Origin: Pseudozobellia thermophila
GTDB taxonomy: Bacteria; Bacteroidota; Bacteroidia; Flavobacteriales; Flavobacteriaceae
Direction: 5' to 3'
Assembly (NCBI RefSeq): GCF_900141855.1
Contig: NZ_FQYU01000006.1
Coordinates: forward strand, 124,001 to 188,000
Length of the DNA: 64,000 nt
Part shown: positions 55,029-63,590 of the stretch, piece by piece
How the letters are laid out: the number at the start of each line of letters is the position of its first letter
Numbering within the stretch: the first letter of the stretch is position 1
Translations under genes and position numbers: made by a program
Notes under the pieces: model-generated
The model's input: the letters and a program-made list of their open reading frames with translations, nothing else
Databases searched by the model: none
Told to the model about the DNA's origin: nothing

Positions 55029-56033
55029 ATGAAAAAAGTTCTAATCGATATTTATCACCTGCCCCAATACAATATGTTCCGGAACACGATCAGGAACTTT
55101 GACCCTTCGGAGGTCGATATCTACTGCGTCAACCGGGGAAAGCTCTTGCCCGTAATCCAGTACGAACTTCCCGAATACAACATCATCTGCATCGGGGATT
55201 ACAAACACAATAAGGGCATGTTCTCCATGGTCTTTAAGATCATCCTGCCCCGCTTGCTAAAGTTGTTCAAATTGATCAGGCCTTCCAAATACAGGTACGT
55301 GATCACCGCCCACTACCAGGCCAATTTTATTGCAAAACTAAAGGGCATACCCAATGTGGCCTTTATCGACGATCCCAGGCGCTTTGTATTTCCGCTTTTA
55401 AAATTCTCGGCAGACGAGGTCTACCTGCCCCCATTTGAAAAGAAGTTCGAAGGGGTAAAGTATTTCAATGCATTGAAAGAGTGGTCGTATTTATCGCCCA
55501 GGTATCTGAAACCCGAGGCCTCCGCCTTGGACGAGTACGGTCTGGAACCCAAAAACTATATCTTCATCAGGGAGGTATCCACCGAAACTTCCAACTACCT
55601 GTCACAAGATCAAGGCGCTATTCTGTCCGTGGCGGATCAATTCCCAAAAGACCTAAAAGTGGTCCTTTCCTTGGAGAACAAGGAATTGGTCGACCGGTTT
55701 CCGAAAAACTGGATCATTTTGAAGGAACCGGTTAAGGATATCCATTCGCTGATGTATTACAGCCAGGTGGTCATCTCTTCGGGGGATAGTATGGCCCGGG
55801 AAGGGGCCATGTTGGGCGTACCTTCCATCTATGCGGGTATTAGGGACATGCCCGCCAATGTGATCATGATCAAAAAGGGGATGCTCTTTAAACTCGAGCC
55901 CCCCGAAATTGTGGAAACCGTAGCGAAAATCAGGAATGGGGAAATGGCATTTCCCGAGCCCGATGTCTTTAGGCAAGGACTTTTGGAGGAATGGGACGAT
56001 GTGACCACCCTTCTGTTGGATAAATTAAAATAA
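55029..56033 (+). CDS. DUF354 family protein (putative glycosyltransferase-like)
   Basis: This 334-residue protein begins MKKVLIDIYHLPQYNMFRNT and has the DUF354 layout: two Rossmann-like halves. VISSGDSMAREGAMLGVPSI near residue 245 resembles the donor-site motif of UDP-GlcNAc-type epimerases and transferases. No transmembrane segment. DUF354 proteins are often encoded in polysaccharide loci, but no reaction is established. Composition returns to the GC-richer style of the flanking genes. It precedes the dehydrogenase gene by 25 bases. Confidence 0.82.
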   Translation: MKKVLIDIYHLPQYNMFRNTIRNFDPSEVDIYCVNRGKLLPVIQYELPEYNIICIGDYKHNKGMFSMVFKIILPRLLKLFKLIRPSKYRYVITAHYQANFIAKLKGIPNVAFIDDPRRFVFPLLKFSADEVYLPPFEKKFEGVKYFNALKEWSYLSPRYLKPEASALDEYGLEPKNYIFIREVSTETSNYLSQDQGAILSVADQFPKDLKVVLSLENKELVDRFPKNWIILKEPVKDIHSLMYYSQVVISSGDSMAREGAMLGVPSIYAGIRDMPANVIMIKKGMLFKLEPPEIVETVAKIRNGEMAFPEPDVFRQGLLEEWDDVTTLLLDKLK

Positions 56034-56058
56034 AGGAAATCAATCAAAAAGAAACAAT

Positions 56059-57363
56059 ATGGATATATCAATTTTTGGATTAGGGTACGTAGGATGTGTT
56101 AGCTTGGCCTGTTTGGCCGAAAACGGCCATCAGGTAATGGGGGTGGATGTGGTACCCCATAAGATCGACTTGATAAACAAGGGGAAGGCGACGATCATTG
56201 AAAAGGATATCGACGAAATACTTAAGTCCAACTGGGAAAAGGGCAGGATCTCGGCCACGCAGAACTTCAAGGAAGCCGTTTTAAAAACGGAAGTCTCCAT
56301 TATTTGCGTAGGAACGCCCTCGGATGTACACGGGCATTTGAACCTGAACGCCATCTATGAGACGGCCGAGCAGATTGGCGAGGCCCTTAAGGAAAAGGAG
56401 GGCTTTCATATTGCGGTCATCCGAAGTACCGTATTGCCCGGGACCAACAAAAAAATCGGCGAAATTATTGCCGAACGTTCGGGCAAGGAGCGCAATGTGC
56501 ATTTTGCGGTGGTCTCGAATCCGGAATTCCTAAGGGAGGGTTCCGCGGTCAAGGATTACTACAATCCCCCGGTAACCGTCGTTGGAACCGATAGCGAACA
56601 GGCCTCCAAAAAAATAGCCGAGATGTACCAGGGGATCAATGCCCCTATCAAGGAGACCAACATCGAAATCGCCGAACTGATCAAATACGTGAACAATTCC
56701 TTTCACGCCCTTAAGGTGTCCTTTGCCAATGAAGTGGGCAATATCTGCAAAAAGATGAACATTGATTCGCATGAGTTGATGTCGCTTTTCTGCATGGATA
56801 CCCAGTTGAACCTGTCGCCCTATTACCTAAAACCGGGTTTTGCGTTCGGAGGTTCGTGCCTGCCCAAGGATTTGAAGGCCTTTAAGACCATGGCCCACGA
56901 TTTTTATTTGGAAAGTCCCGTGCTCAACTCCATCCTAGATTCCAATGAAAACCAAAAGAACCAGGCCCTGGACCTGGTGCTTAACAGAAACAAGAAGAAA
57001 ATTGGTATTTTGGGACTGAGCTTTAAAAAAGGCACCGACGACCTGCGCTACAGCCCTGTAGTCGAATTGGCCGAAAGCCTTTTGGGCAAGGGCTTTTCCA
57101 TTGCCATCTACGACAAGAACGTAAACGTTTCGATGCTTTCGGGAACCAACAAGGCCTATATCGATAAGCACATCCCCCATTTATCGGACCTTATTTCCGA
57201 TAACCTCGATGAAGTGCTGGAAGCTTCGGAAACGGTAATCATTTCGCACAACGAGCCGGAGTTCAAGGACATCAACCTTAAATATGCCGACAAGCATTTT
57301 ATCGACCTTGTCAAGATCAAGGACAATACCCCAAGTGCCAACTACGAGGGTATTTGTTGGTAA
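56059..57363 (+). CDS. UDP-glucose/GDP-mannose 6-dehydrogenase (AlgD-like)
   Basis: This 434-residue enzyme has an N-terminal NAD-binding Rossmann domain (FGLGYVGCVSLACLAENGH, residues 5-23), ICVGTPSDVHGHLNL and the catalytic cysteine in FAFGGSCLPKDLKAF (Cys267). The C-terminal domain has GILGLSFKKGTDDLRYSP. It oxidises a nucleotide-hexose to a nucleotide-uronic acid. GVDVVPHKIDLINKGKATIIE resembles AlgD (GDP-mannose dehydrogenase) more than Ugd, but substrate choice is an inference. It supplies uronic acid to the polysaccharide. Confidence 0.93.
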   Translation: MDISIFGLGYVGCVSLACLAENGHQVMGVDVVPHKIDLINKGKATIIEKDIDEILKSNWEKGRISATQNFKEAVLKTEVSIICVGTPSDVHGHLNLNAIYETAEQIGEALKEKEGFHIAVIRSTVLPGTNKKIGEIIAERSGKERNVHFAVVSNPEFLREGSAVKDYYNPPVTVVGTDSEQASKKIAEMYQGINAPIKETNIEIAELIKYVNNSFHALKVSFANEVGNICKKMNIDSHELMSLFCMDTQLNLSPYYLKPGFAFGGSCLPKDLKAFKTMAHDFYLESPVLNSILDSNENQKNQALDLVLNRNKKKIGILGLSFKKGTDDLRYSPVVELAESLLGKGFSIAIYDKNVNVSMLSGTNKAYIDKHIPHLSDLISDNLDEVLEASETVIISHNEPEFKDINLKYADKHFIDLVKIKDNTPSANYEGICW

Positions 57364-57371
57364 ATTGATTT

Positions 57372-57400
57372 GCCGCCCTTAATCTTGGGGGCGGCCCCGT
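57372..57400. terminator. GC-rich hairpin between convergent genes
   Basis: GCCGCCC (57372-57378) and GGGCGGC (57389-57395) form a stem just after the dehydrogenase stop. There is no clear T-run, so termination is uncertain. Confidence 0.35.
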
Positions 57401-57460
57401 TTATAGGTTCTAGTATCACCGTCCCACGAAAGGGAAGGGTGTTCGGTCCTATTAGAAAGG

Positions 57461-58555
57461 TCAAAGTTTGTTGTAGACCTCGAGGTACTGATGGGTCATA
57501 TGTTCAAGGTTGAAATGTGTCTTTATTCTTGATTTGCCCTTTTGCCCCATTTCCGATGATTTTTTAGGGTCGTCTATCAATTCGAGTATTTTATCGGCCA
57601 AGATCTGGGGCGATTTTGGGGGGATCAAATAGCCTGTTTCATTGTTGATGACTATCTCGTCGGTGCCCCCTCCTCTTGTGGCAATTACAGGTTTGCCGAG
57701 GGCCATATATTCTAATATTGAATTGGAAATACCTTCTCCGTGCAATGTACTATTGGTGCAAAGTACCCCAATGTCGATAGTGTTTACGACAGATTCAATA
57801 TCCTGTATGGCACCGGTAAAAATCACCTTGTCTTCGATTGCTTTGGGCACAAGCTTTTTGATTTGCTCGAGGTTGGTCCCGCTTCCTATGGCCAGAAAAG
57901 TAATGTCTTCACGCTTTGCCAGAACGATTTTTGCCGCCAATATATAGGTTTCGTAATCCTTTCGGTTCGCAAAGGCCGCTATTTTAGCAACAACCTTTTT
58001 GGTCTTTATATTGTATTTTTCCTTTATAGCCCGGGTTTCTTCAAGCCCTTGGGTACGTCTGAAGTCAAAACCGTTCTTAATGGCGGTGCTTTTTGATATC
58101 GGGGCCCTGTAGGCCTTTAGGCCTGCAGATGAATTGCCGATGATCAAATCGGAAAACACAAACGACAACTTGGCCAAAAGGAGTTCCTTTTTCCAAATGC
58201 TACTGTAGTTGGGGGCTTTGGCAATGTTTCCGTTAACAAGTTTTGTTCTGCGGAGTTTGCAAACGGGTATGGCATATAAAGAACACATGGTAGACCAGGA
58301 ATGGATGATATCCGGACCAAATTCTCTGCAAATTCGGAACAACTTGAAAAAAGGGGTAGGGGCGTATTTGGGCTTCCTCTCGATTACATGAACTTTTACG
58401 GCCAATTCACCAATAATCGCATACTCTATTTGGTTCTTGAAGATTACTATTTCAACGGCTATGTCTTTTTCATGTAAAAGTCCTTTGACCAACTCCAGCA
58501 TTCGCCGCTCCTTACCACCTTTTCTAAGATTGTCGATTAAAAAAAGTATTCTCAT
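57461..58555 (-). CDS. Glycosyltransferase family 4-like protein
   Basis: The product is about 364 residues. The start is taken at 58555 (MRILFLIDNLRKGGKERRML), the usual GT4 opening; a longer frame starts at 58627. The C-terminal donor site has GEGISNSILEYMALGKPVIA and TRGGGTDEIV with the expected Glu. It is cytosolic. It is convergent with the dehydrogenase and divergent from the 58799 gene, separating it from the main operon. Confidence 0.92.
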   Translation of the reverse strand: MRILFLIDNLRKGGKERRMLELVKGLLHEKDIAVEIVIFKNQIEYAIIGELAVKVHVIERKPKYAPTPFFKLFRICREFGPDIIHSWSTMCSLYAIPVCKLRRTKLVNGNIAKAPNYSSIWKKELLLAKLSFVFSDLIIGNSSAGLKAYRAPISKSTAIKNGFDFRRTQGLEETRAIKEKYNIKTKKVVAKIAAFANRKDYETYILAAKIVLAKREDITFLAIGSGTNLEQIKKLVPKAIEDKVIFTGAIQDIESVVNTIDIGVLCTNSTLHGEGISNSILEYMALGKPVIATRGGGTDEIVINNETGYLIPPKSPQILADKILELIDDPKKSSEMGQKGKSRIKTHFNLEHMTHQYLEVYNKL

Positions 58556-58787
58556 TTCAGGTCTTCCAATTAATTGGTTAAAAGTGGTAAATAGTCGGTT
58601 CTGGCAGAAAAAAGGGAAATATAGCAATCTCTTTGGTTAAAATCATGCTATCCCACATTATAATTGTGCAAAATATAGAGCTGTTTTTTGCCTTTATTAC
58701 AAAGACGCCAAAAGCTATGCATTAATATGGGTAATTGCGCTAATTATTTAGATTAACCAAAGTCTAAACGCTATTTTAGTAACAAAT

Positions 58788-58795
58788 TATTTTTG
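58788..58795 (+). promoter_or_regulatory. Candidate -7 element abutting the 58799 start (TATTTTTG)
   Basis: TATTTTTG matches TAnnTTTG but ends only 3 bases before the ATG, so transcription would start inside the first codons. Either the transcript is leaderless and translation starts further in, or this is a chance match. Confidence 0.3.
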
Positions 58796-58798
58796 TTC

Positions 58799-59995
58799 AT
58801 GAAAGAAGGAGTAAAGCATGTCGTTTTTCTTGGGGAAACCAGGTTCCCTTACGGTTTGGCATCTGTTCAGAGATTGATTTTAATGAGTAAGGCTTTGCTC
58901 TATGCCGGCGCCAAGGTCACTGTGATATGTAGAAAGGGCGGGTGGAATGAGAATCAATACCCTGAAATAGATTACAAGGGGGTATACGAAGGAATAAACT
59001 ATATCTACACTTCAAAAAGTGTTTTGAAACCAAAGGGTTTTCTGAAAAGAAATATTAACAAGCTTAAGGGGATTTACGGGGAGTATAAATACATCAAAAA
59101 CTTACGGGCGCGTAACGATATCAGCGTTGCTATAGTTTCCAATAGAAAGTTGGTACATGTGCTTCGATTTTTGTTGTACTCCAAAATTTTCGATTTTCCT
59201 GTGGTAACCAATTTGGTGGAAATGGCCTCTGCCATGGATGGGAGATCGACGCTTACCAAAATTAACGACTTTTTTCTCGATAAATGGGTTTATAGGTTTT
59301 TTGATGGAGCAATGCCTATTAGCGACAAACTGGTGTCTTACTATAGTAAAACTGCTCCCCGAAAGCCATATTTGAAGCTCCCGATACTATGCGACTATGA
59401 GAAGTTCGACTTGCCAAAAACAAGCGAGGCCCCATATTTTCTTTACTGCGGAAGTATTAATTACATGGAGGTAATCGAATTTATCTTGGAATGCTATAAG
59501 GCCCTGGACAGTACCGAAGCAAAGATGTATATGATCGTAAGTGGTGGTACGGAACGGGAAACCCGCGAATTGCAGGATAAAATTAATTCCCGGTTTAAAG
59601 ACGAACCTGTTCAACTCTATACCAATATTCCTTATGGGAAACTAGTGTATCTATATAACCACGCCATCGCCTTGCTTATTCCTCTAAGGCCTACCTTACA
59701 GGATACTTCTAGGTTTCCACATAAGATTGGTGAATATTTGGCTTCGGGTAATCCCGTAATTACCACAAATGTAGGAGAGATCAAGAATTATTTTCAAGAC
59801 AAGGAAACGGCTTTAGTGGCAAATGCCTTTGATATTGCGGATTTTACGGAGCAAATGAAATTTGTGCTTAAGGAGCCTAGAAGGGCTAAGGAAATAGGTA
59901 AGAACGGGAAGAAGCTAGGGCTTAGTAATTTCGATTATCACATCCATGGTTCGAGAATGATGGAATTCATCGATAAATTACCAGTAAGCAAATGA
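58799..59995 (+). CDS. Glycosyltransferase (GT-B), paralogue of the 53630 gene
   Basis: The product is about 398 residues. The ATG at 58799 (MKEGVKHVVFLGETRF) is preferred to a TTG at 58793. It is similar to the 53630 protein along its length: VFLGETRFPYGLASVQRL, EMASAMDGRSTLTK, PISDKLVSYYSKTAPRKPYL, SRFPHKIGEYLASGNPVITT. It is therefore a duplicated or independently acquired sister enzyme with a possibly different acceptor. Composition is intermediate. It is isolated between two minus-strand genes. Confidence 0.88.
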   Translation: MKEGVKHVVFLGETRFPYGLASVQRLILMSKALLYAGAKVTVICRKGGWNENQYPEIDYKGVYEGINYIYTSKSVLKPKGFLKRNINKLKGIYGEYKYIKNLRARNDISVAIVSNRKLVHVLRFLLYSKIFDFPVVTNLVEMASAMDGRSTLTKINDFFLDKWVYRFFDGAMPISDKLVSYYSKTAPRKPYLKLPILCDYEKFDLPKTSEAPYFLYCGSINYMEVIEFILECYKALDSTEAKMYMIVSGGTERETRELQDKINSRFKDEPVQLYTNIPYGKLVYLYNHAIALLIPLRPTLQDTSRFPHKIGEYLASGNPVITTNVGEIKNYFQDKETALVANAFDIADFTEQMKFVLKEPRRAKEIGKNGKKLGLSNFDYHIHGSRMMEFIDKLPVSK

Positions 59996-60006
59996 CGGGA
60001 TCAGCG

Positions 60007-61101
60007 TCAGACCGATATGGATTCTGAATAAATTCTTTCCAATTCCGCACTTACTTTTTCCGGGGTAAATCGGTTATGGGCGTAATGAATATTGTACTGC
60101 CCCATGGTTCTTATACGCTCTTGGTCGTTTACCAGTAAGCTGACTTTTTCCGTAATCTGTTGCGGGTTTTTCATTTCGACAAAATAGCCCATTTGCCCAT
60201 CTTCAAAGAAATCTTTGATTCCACCTACGTCGGTAGAGATGACGGGCAAGCCTGTGGCCATGGCCTCCAATATGGAGCAGGGAAGCCCTTCACCGTGATA
60301 AGAAGGCAATAGGTAAATGTCCGACTCATAAAAAACGTCGGCTTTGTCTTTTCCGGTTATCCAGCCCAATAATTCCACTCCTTTCATTTTGCGCGATTGA
60401 ACGTATTCCGTTACCGCAGGCAGTTCCCCTCCGGTACCCGCAATTTTTAATTTTAATTGGGGAAACCTTTTTTGAAGGACCTCAAAACTCTCCAAGGCTT
60501 CATAGATACCTTTGACCCGTTCGATACGGGAAAGGAATAAGAGGGTGATCCCGTCATTTTCATGGTTCGATGTTTCGGCCTTCTCAAACTTGTTTTCCAT
60601 CTGAAAAAAGATGGGGTCGGCGACGGTGGTTATGGGGTAAATGGGCTTCTTATACCCGTATTTTCCCAATTGATCGGCAAATTCCTTTCCTAGAACGATC
60701 ATAGAATCGGCTTTGCCAAAAGTGGCACGAAACCAAGGTAGGATCTTTTGCGTTGTTTTTTTCTCGAATTCCCACTGCCAACCGTGCCAAAATACGGTCA
60801 TTCGCGTACCGGTCAGCCGACATATTAATGCAAAGACACTATCCCTAAAGAACGACTTCATGTTCATGGAGGGGTTGAGGTGCACCAAATCGTATTTGTT
60901 TTTTTTGAGTTTTCGATAGAATTTCCAAAAATCGGAAACTAGTCTAGTTATGACCCGTAGCTTTCCCTCTTTTTTACCTTGTGCCCCGTAGAAGAAAAAG
61001 TCTATATCGCTCGTGAAGTGATTTAGCAATGAGGCGAAATAGGTTTGCTTTCCCCCTGGGGTCGAAAGATTGGGCGAATGTATAAGTATCTTATTTTTCA
61101 T
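60007..61101 (-). CDS. Glycosyltransferase family 4-like protein, coupled to the heparinase-like gene
   Basis: This 364-residue protein starts MKNKILIHSPNLSTPGGKQT. Its C-terminal domain has LPSYHGEGLPCSILEAMATG and LPVISTDVGGIKDFFEDG, the GT4 donor-binding site with its Glu. The start overlaps the stop of the heparinase-family gene by 11 bases (61091-61101), which implies coupled translation. Cytosolic; sugar specificity unknown. Confidence 0.93.
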   Translation of the reverse strand: MKNKILIHSPNLSTPGGKQTYFASLLNHFTSDIDFFFYGAQGKKEGKLRVITRLVSDFWKFYRKLKKNKYDLVHLNPSMNMKSFFRDSVFALICRLTGTRMTVFWHGWQWEFEKKTTQKILPWFRATFGKADSMIVLGKEFADQLGKYGYKKPIYPITTVADPIFFQMENKFEKAETSNHENDGITLLFLSRIERVKGIYEALESFEVLQKRFPQLKLKIAGTGGELPAVTEYVQSRKMKGVELLGWITGKDKADVFYESDIYLLPSYHGEGLPCSILEAMATGLPVISTDVGGIKDFFEDGQMGYFVEMKNPQQITEKVSLLVNDQERIRTMGQYNIHYAHNRFTPEKVSAELERIYSESISV

Positions 61102-63067
61102 GGCTCACTTTTATCTTGGTGGTCAGTTGAAGGTTTCCGGTCAGTTCAATTTTGCTATAAATGACCGAAGTAGGTTGTTTTTGTAAAAAGGAAGGGGAGA
61201 ACCAGCCCAGGAGAGGACTTTCCGAGCCCCTCAGGACCTCGGTCTTTAGGCGTTCGTCCAAAAGTATGCTTACCGTCCGTTCGCCGGGATGCGCTATCGT
61301 AAATCGGTCGGGAGCCTCCTGTTGCACCGTAACATCGGGGTGCAGGTGCAGCGGATATTCATAGACATGGGTTTCGTCGTTCGCTACCTTTAGGTCGTCG
61401 ATGATCGTAATGCTATCGTTTTTTTTGTCGAATATATAGGTCCTCGTATGCTTGACACCCTGTTGATCGTACCCGTTGTGGCTTCCCTTTAACACGATTT
61501 CTTCTGGGCTATCCTTAATTTCCAATACCTCGGCCTGGTAGTGGTTGAGCCACAGGCAGGGACCTCCATTGACCGATTGGTCCAAACCGTCAACGCGAAT
61601 GGTGTTGTGGGCCAGGGTTCCCTTAAAATAGGCCCTCCATTCGGGAAAGGAATGGTAGGTATAGGTGCCGGGGTCTACGATGTAGGGTTTTCCGTCGATG
61701 TTGAGAAAGAAAGACAGGGCGTCGGCGTGGCCATGGGCGGCAATGGAGAGGTAGCCCAAGGGGGCGATGTCGACGTGCAAGTATACCTCGCGGGCATCGC
61801 CTCCCTTTTTTATAAGAAAATGCCCCTCGTTTTTGTACAGCCGTGTTTCCGGTTCCGTTTTTTCGGGAAGGGCAAGGCTGTCGAATACACCCTGTCCCTC
61901 CTCGCCGAACAACACCTGGTTCTTCAGGTCGAATACCCGTCCCTTGGCCTTGAATTTGGGGTCGTTGAATACGATGGCCGCCGAGGTGAGCAAAGACCTG
62001 AAATTGTTGAAATGGGTTTCGTCGGTGGGGAGTGAAATCACTTTGCCGTCGTCGTCGTCACCGTAGTAAGGTACGTTGCCGCCCATGTCCATCAAATGGT
62101 AGATGTAGTCGAAAATGGATTGAAGCGTTTGCCTATATGCTTCACTGAAGCCGTGTCCCGATCGTTCCCCGATCAAAAAGGCAATGAGGAAGAAGTCGGT
62201 AATAAACTGGATGTATTCGGAGGCCTCTTCCTTGTTGATCCCATTGGCCGAATGTTGTTTTACGATTTCCTCTTCCAAAATGGCCTGGCCTTTTTTGATG
62301 TGCCGATCACTGTCTTTGAACGACCAATAGCAGCCGGCAATAAAGAGTCCGCTGGCCTCGGCTATCAAATGGTTGTTCGACGAGGAGTATTTCGATTCGT
62401 AGCGGTAGGCGTGCCGGGCATGCAGTTCGATCAGGGGAAGCCAAGTCGTTTCTACAAATTTCTTGAATTCGGAATCGCTTGCCATCAATTCGTTGGCCTC
62501 GATCATTTCCCAGCAGAAGACCCAGTTGATGATCCTGATGTTAACTTCGATGTTCGAATACCAGTTTACCCCGTTCAAATAGGGGTTGGCTTCCTTCCAT
62601 TCCTCTATATGCCTAACGAAGAGGTCGAGGTATTTTTTTTCCTTGCTTTGTTGGTACTTAAGGCAGATGTGCAGGAGGTATTGCAGGCGGTTGACTTCCC
62701 AAACGACCTTTACATTGCCGTTTTTTCCGCTTCGGGTATCGATGTCAAAGGAAAATTTTCGGGGAAACTCCTTTCGAGTTGTCAAGTCCCTGTGCCAGTC
62801 AATGGACTTTCGGTAGTTTAATCCGTGCCCGAAAATGGAATAGTCGCGAAGCGTAATTTCCCGCTCCGTCTTGGGTAGAAAGAAAAGCGTGCCGGGCAAA
62901 CGGTCTATGCTGCCCTTGGGCAAATGGCTCATTTTAGACCGTTGGTCCCATTTCTTTTTTAGGGCGGTCCGTACCCGGTAAACGATCTCGGGCGGCGACA
63001 TGGTCCGTATTCTGCTCAAATACCAATCAAGACGGCTTTTCTTCTGTTTAATTCTGGCTTTTGGCAA
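61091..63067 (-). CDS. Heparinase II/III-family protein without a visible signal peptide
   Basis: This 658-residue protein has an N-terminal helical alpha/alpha-toroid part (about 120-330) with SSNNHLIAEASGLFIAG (about 228-244). The central and C-terminal beta-sandwich has AAHGHADALSFFLNIDG (about 442-458) and FKGTLAHNTIRVDGLDQS, the conserved core of heparinase II/III and alginate lyase-related proteins. The N-terminus (MPKARIKQKKSRLDWYLSRI) is basic and not a signal peptide. It is translationally coupled to a glycosyltransferase. Members in capsule loci are thought to trim or process polymer, but this one would be cytoplasmic unless exported another way. Confidence 0.9.
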   Translation of the reverse strand: MPKARIKQKKSRLDWYLSRIRTMSPPEIVYRVRTALKKKWDQRSKMSHLPKGSIDRLPGTLFFLPKTEREITLRDYSIFGHGLNYRKSIDWHRDLTTRKEFPRKFSFDIDTRSGKNGNVKVVWEVNRLQYLLHICLKYQQSKEKKYLDLFVRHIEEWKEANPYLNGVNWYSNIEVNIRIINWVFCWEMIEANELMASDSEFKKFVETTWLPLIELHARHAYRYESKYSSSNNHLIAEASGLFIAGCYWSFKDSDRHIKKGQAILEEEIVKQHSANGINKEEASEYIQFITDFFLIAFLIGERSGHGFSEAYRQTLQSIFDYIYHLMDMGGNVPYYGDDDDGKVISLPTDETHFNNFRSLLTSAAIVFNDPKFKAKGRVFDLKNQVLFGEEGQGVFDSLALPEKTEPETRLYKNEGHFLIKKGGDAREVYLHVDIAPLGYLSIAAHGHADALSFFLNIDGKPYIVDPGTYTYHSFPEWRAYFKGTLAHNTIRVDGLDQSVNGGPCLWLNHYQAEVLEIKDSPEEIVLKGSHNGYDQQGVKHTRTYIFDKKNDSITIIDDLKVANDETHVYEYPLHLHPDVTVQQEAPDRFTIAHPGERTVSILLDERLKTEVLRGSESPLLGWFSPSFLQKQPTSVIYSKIELTGNLQLTTKIKVSHEK

Positions 63068-63590
63068 TTTTTTTGTTTTGTAGGTTAAAGATTGTAAGGG
63101 GCAAGAATATCTGCCTCTTCACGTTTTTCATTTCAGATGGCTAATTTAAAGGTGATTAATGGAATGGGACATGCTTTTTTAATATATACTATTAAATTTA
63201 TGTTATTAGGGGTAAATGGTATCCAATTATGAAAATTTGGAAGGGGATGGAAACTTTTCGAACCGGAAATATAAAATTGGTGAAGGGAAATAAGGCATTT
63301 AATCCAAATGTTGCAACAAAAATCATGTGATTTTTTTGTTCAGGGAGTTTTACATTTGATGAAGAAGGTCCTATGACCAAGGATGATCGATTTAGGTTTG
63401 AAGGCTTTGGTGTAGGCTAACATTGTCAATTATTGGCTTAAGATTCTAAAGAGGTAATTCCGTTCGTCGATAAAACCATAAGCCTTGCGGCTTTTTTTTG
63501 GGGTTTTTTATGCCTTTCGTCGAAAATAGTAAACATCTCGACGTTTTTACCGTTAAGATTGGGAATCCTGTTGTCTCCAAATCTTACATT
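63068..63590. other. 523-base intergenic region
   Basis: The region is AT-rich and shows no protein-like frame. It holds a TACATTTG element (63351-63358) without a well-placed TTG, a low-GC inverted repeat near 63314-63340, and a small terminator at 63475-63500. It separates the polysaccharide locus from the next gene. Confidence 0.45.
63475..63500 (+). terminator. Short terminator-like hairpin
   Basis: AAGCC and GGCTT flank a TTGC loop and are followed by eight T. The stem is short, and no plus-strand gene ends nearby, so its use is unclear. Confidence 0.4.

Noticed and set aside
57372-57395. Strong terminator for the dehydrogenase gene
   Set aside because: The hairpin is good, but the base run after it is C-rich with few T, so it is listed only as a weak candidate.
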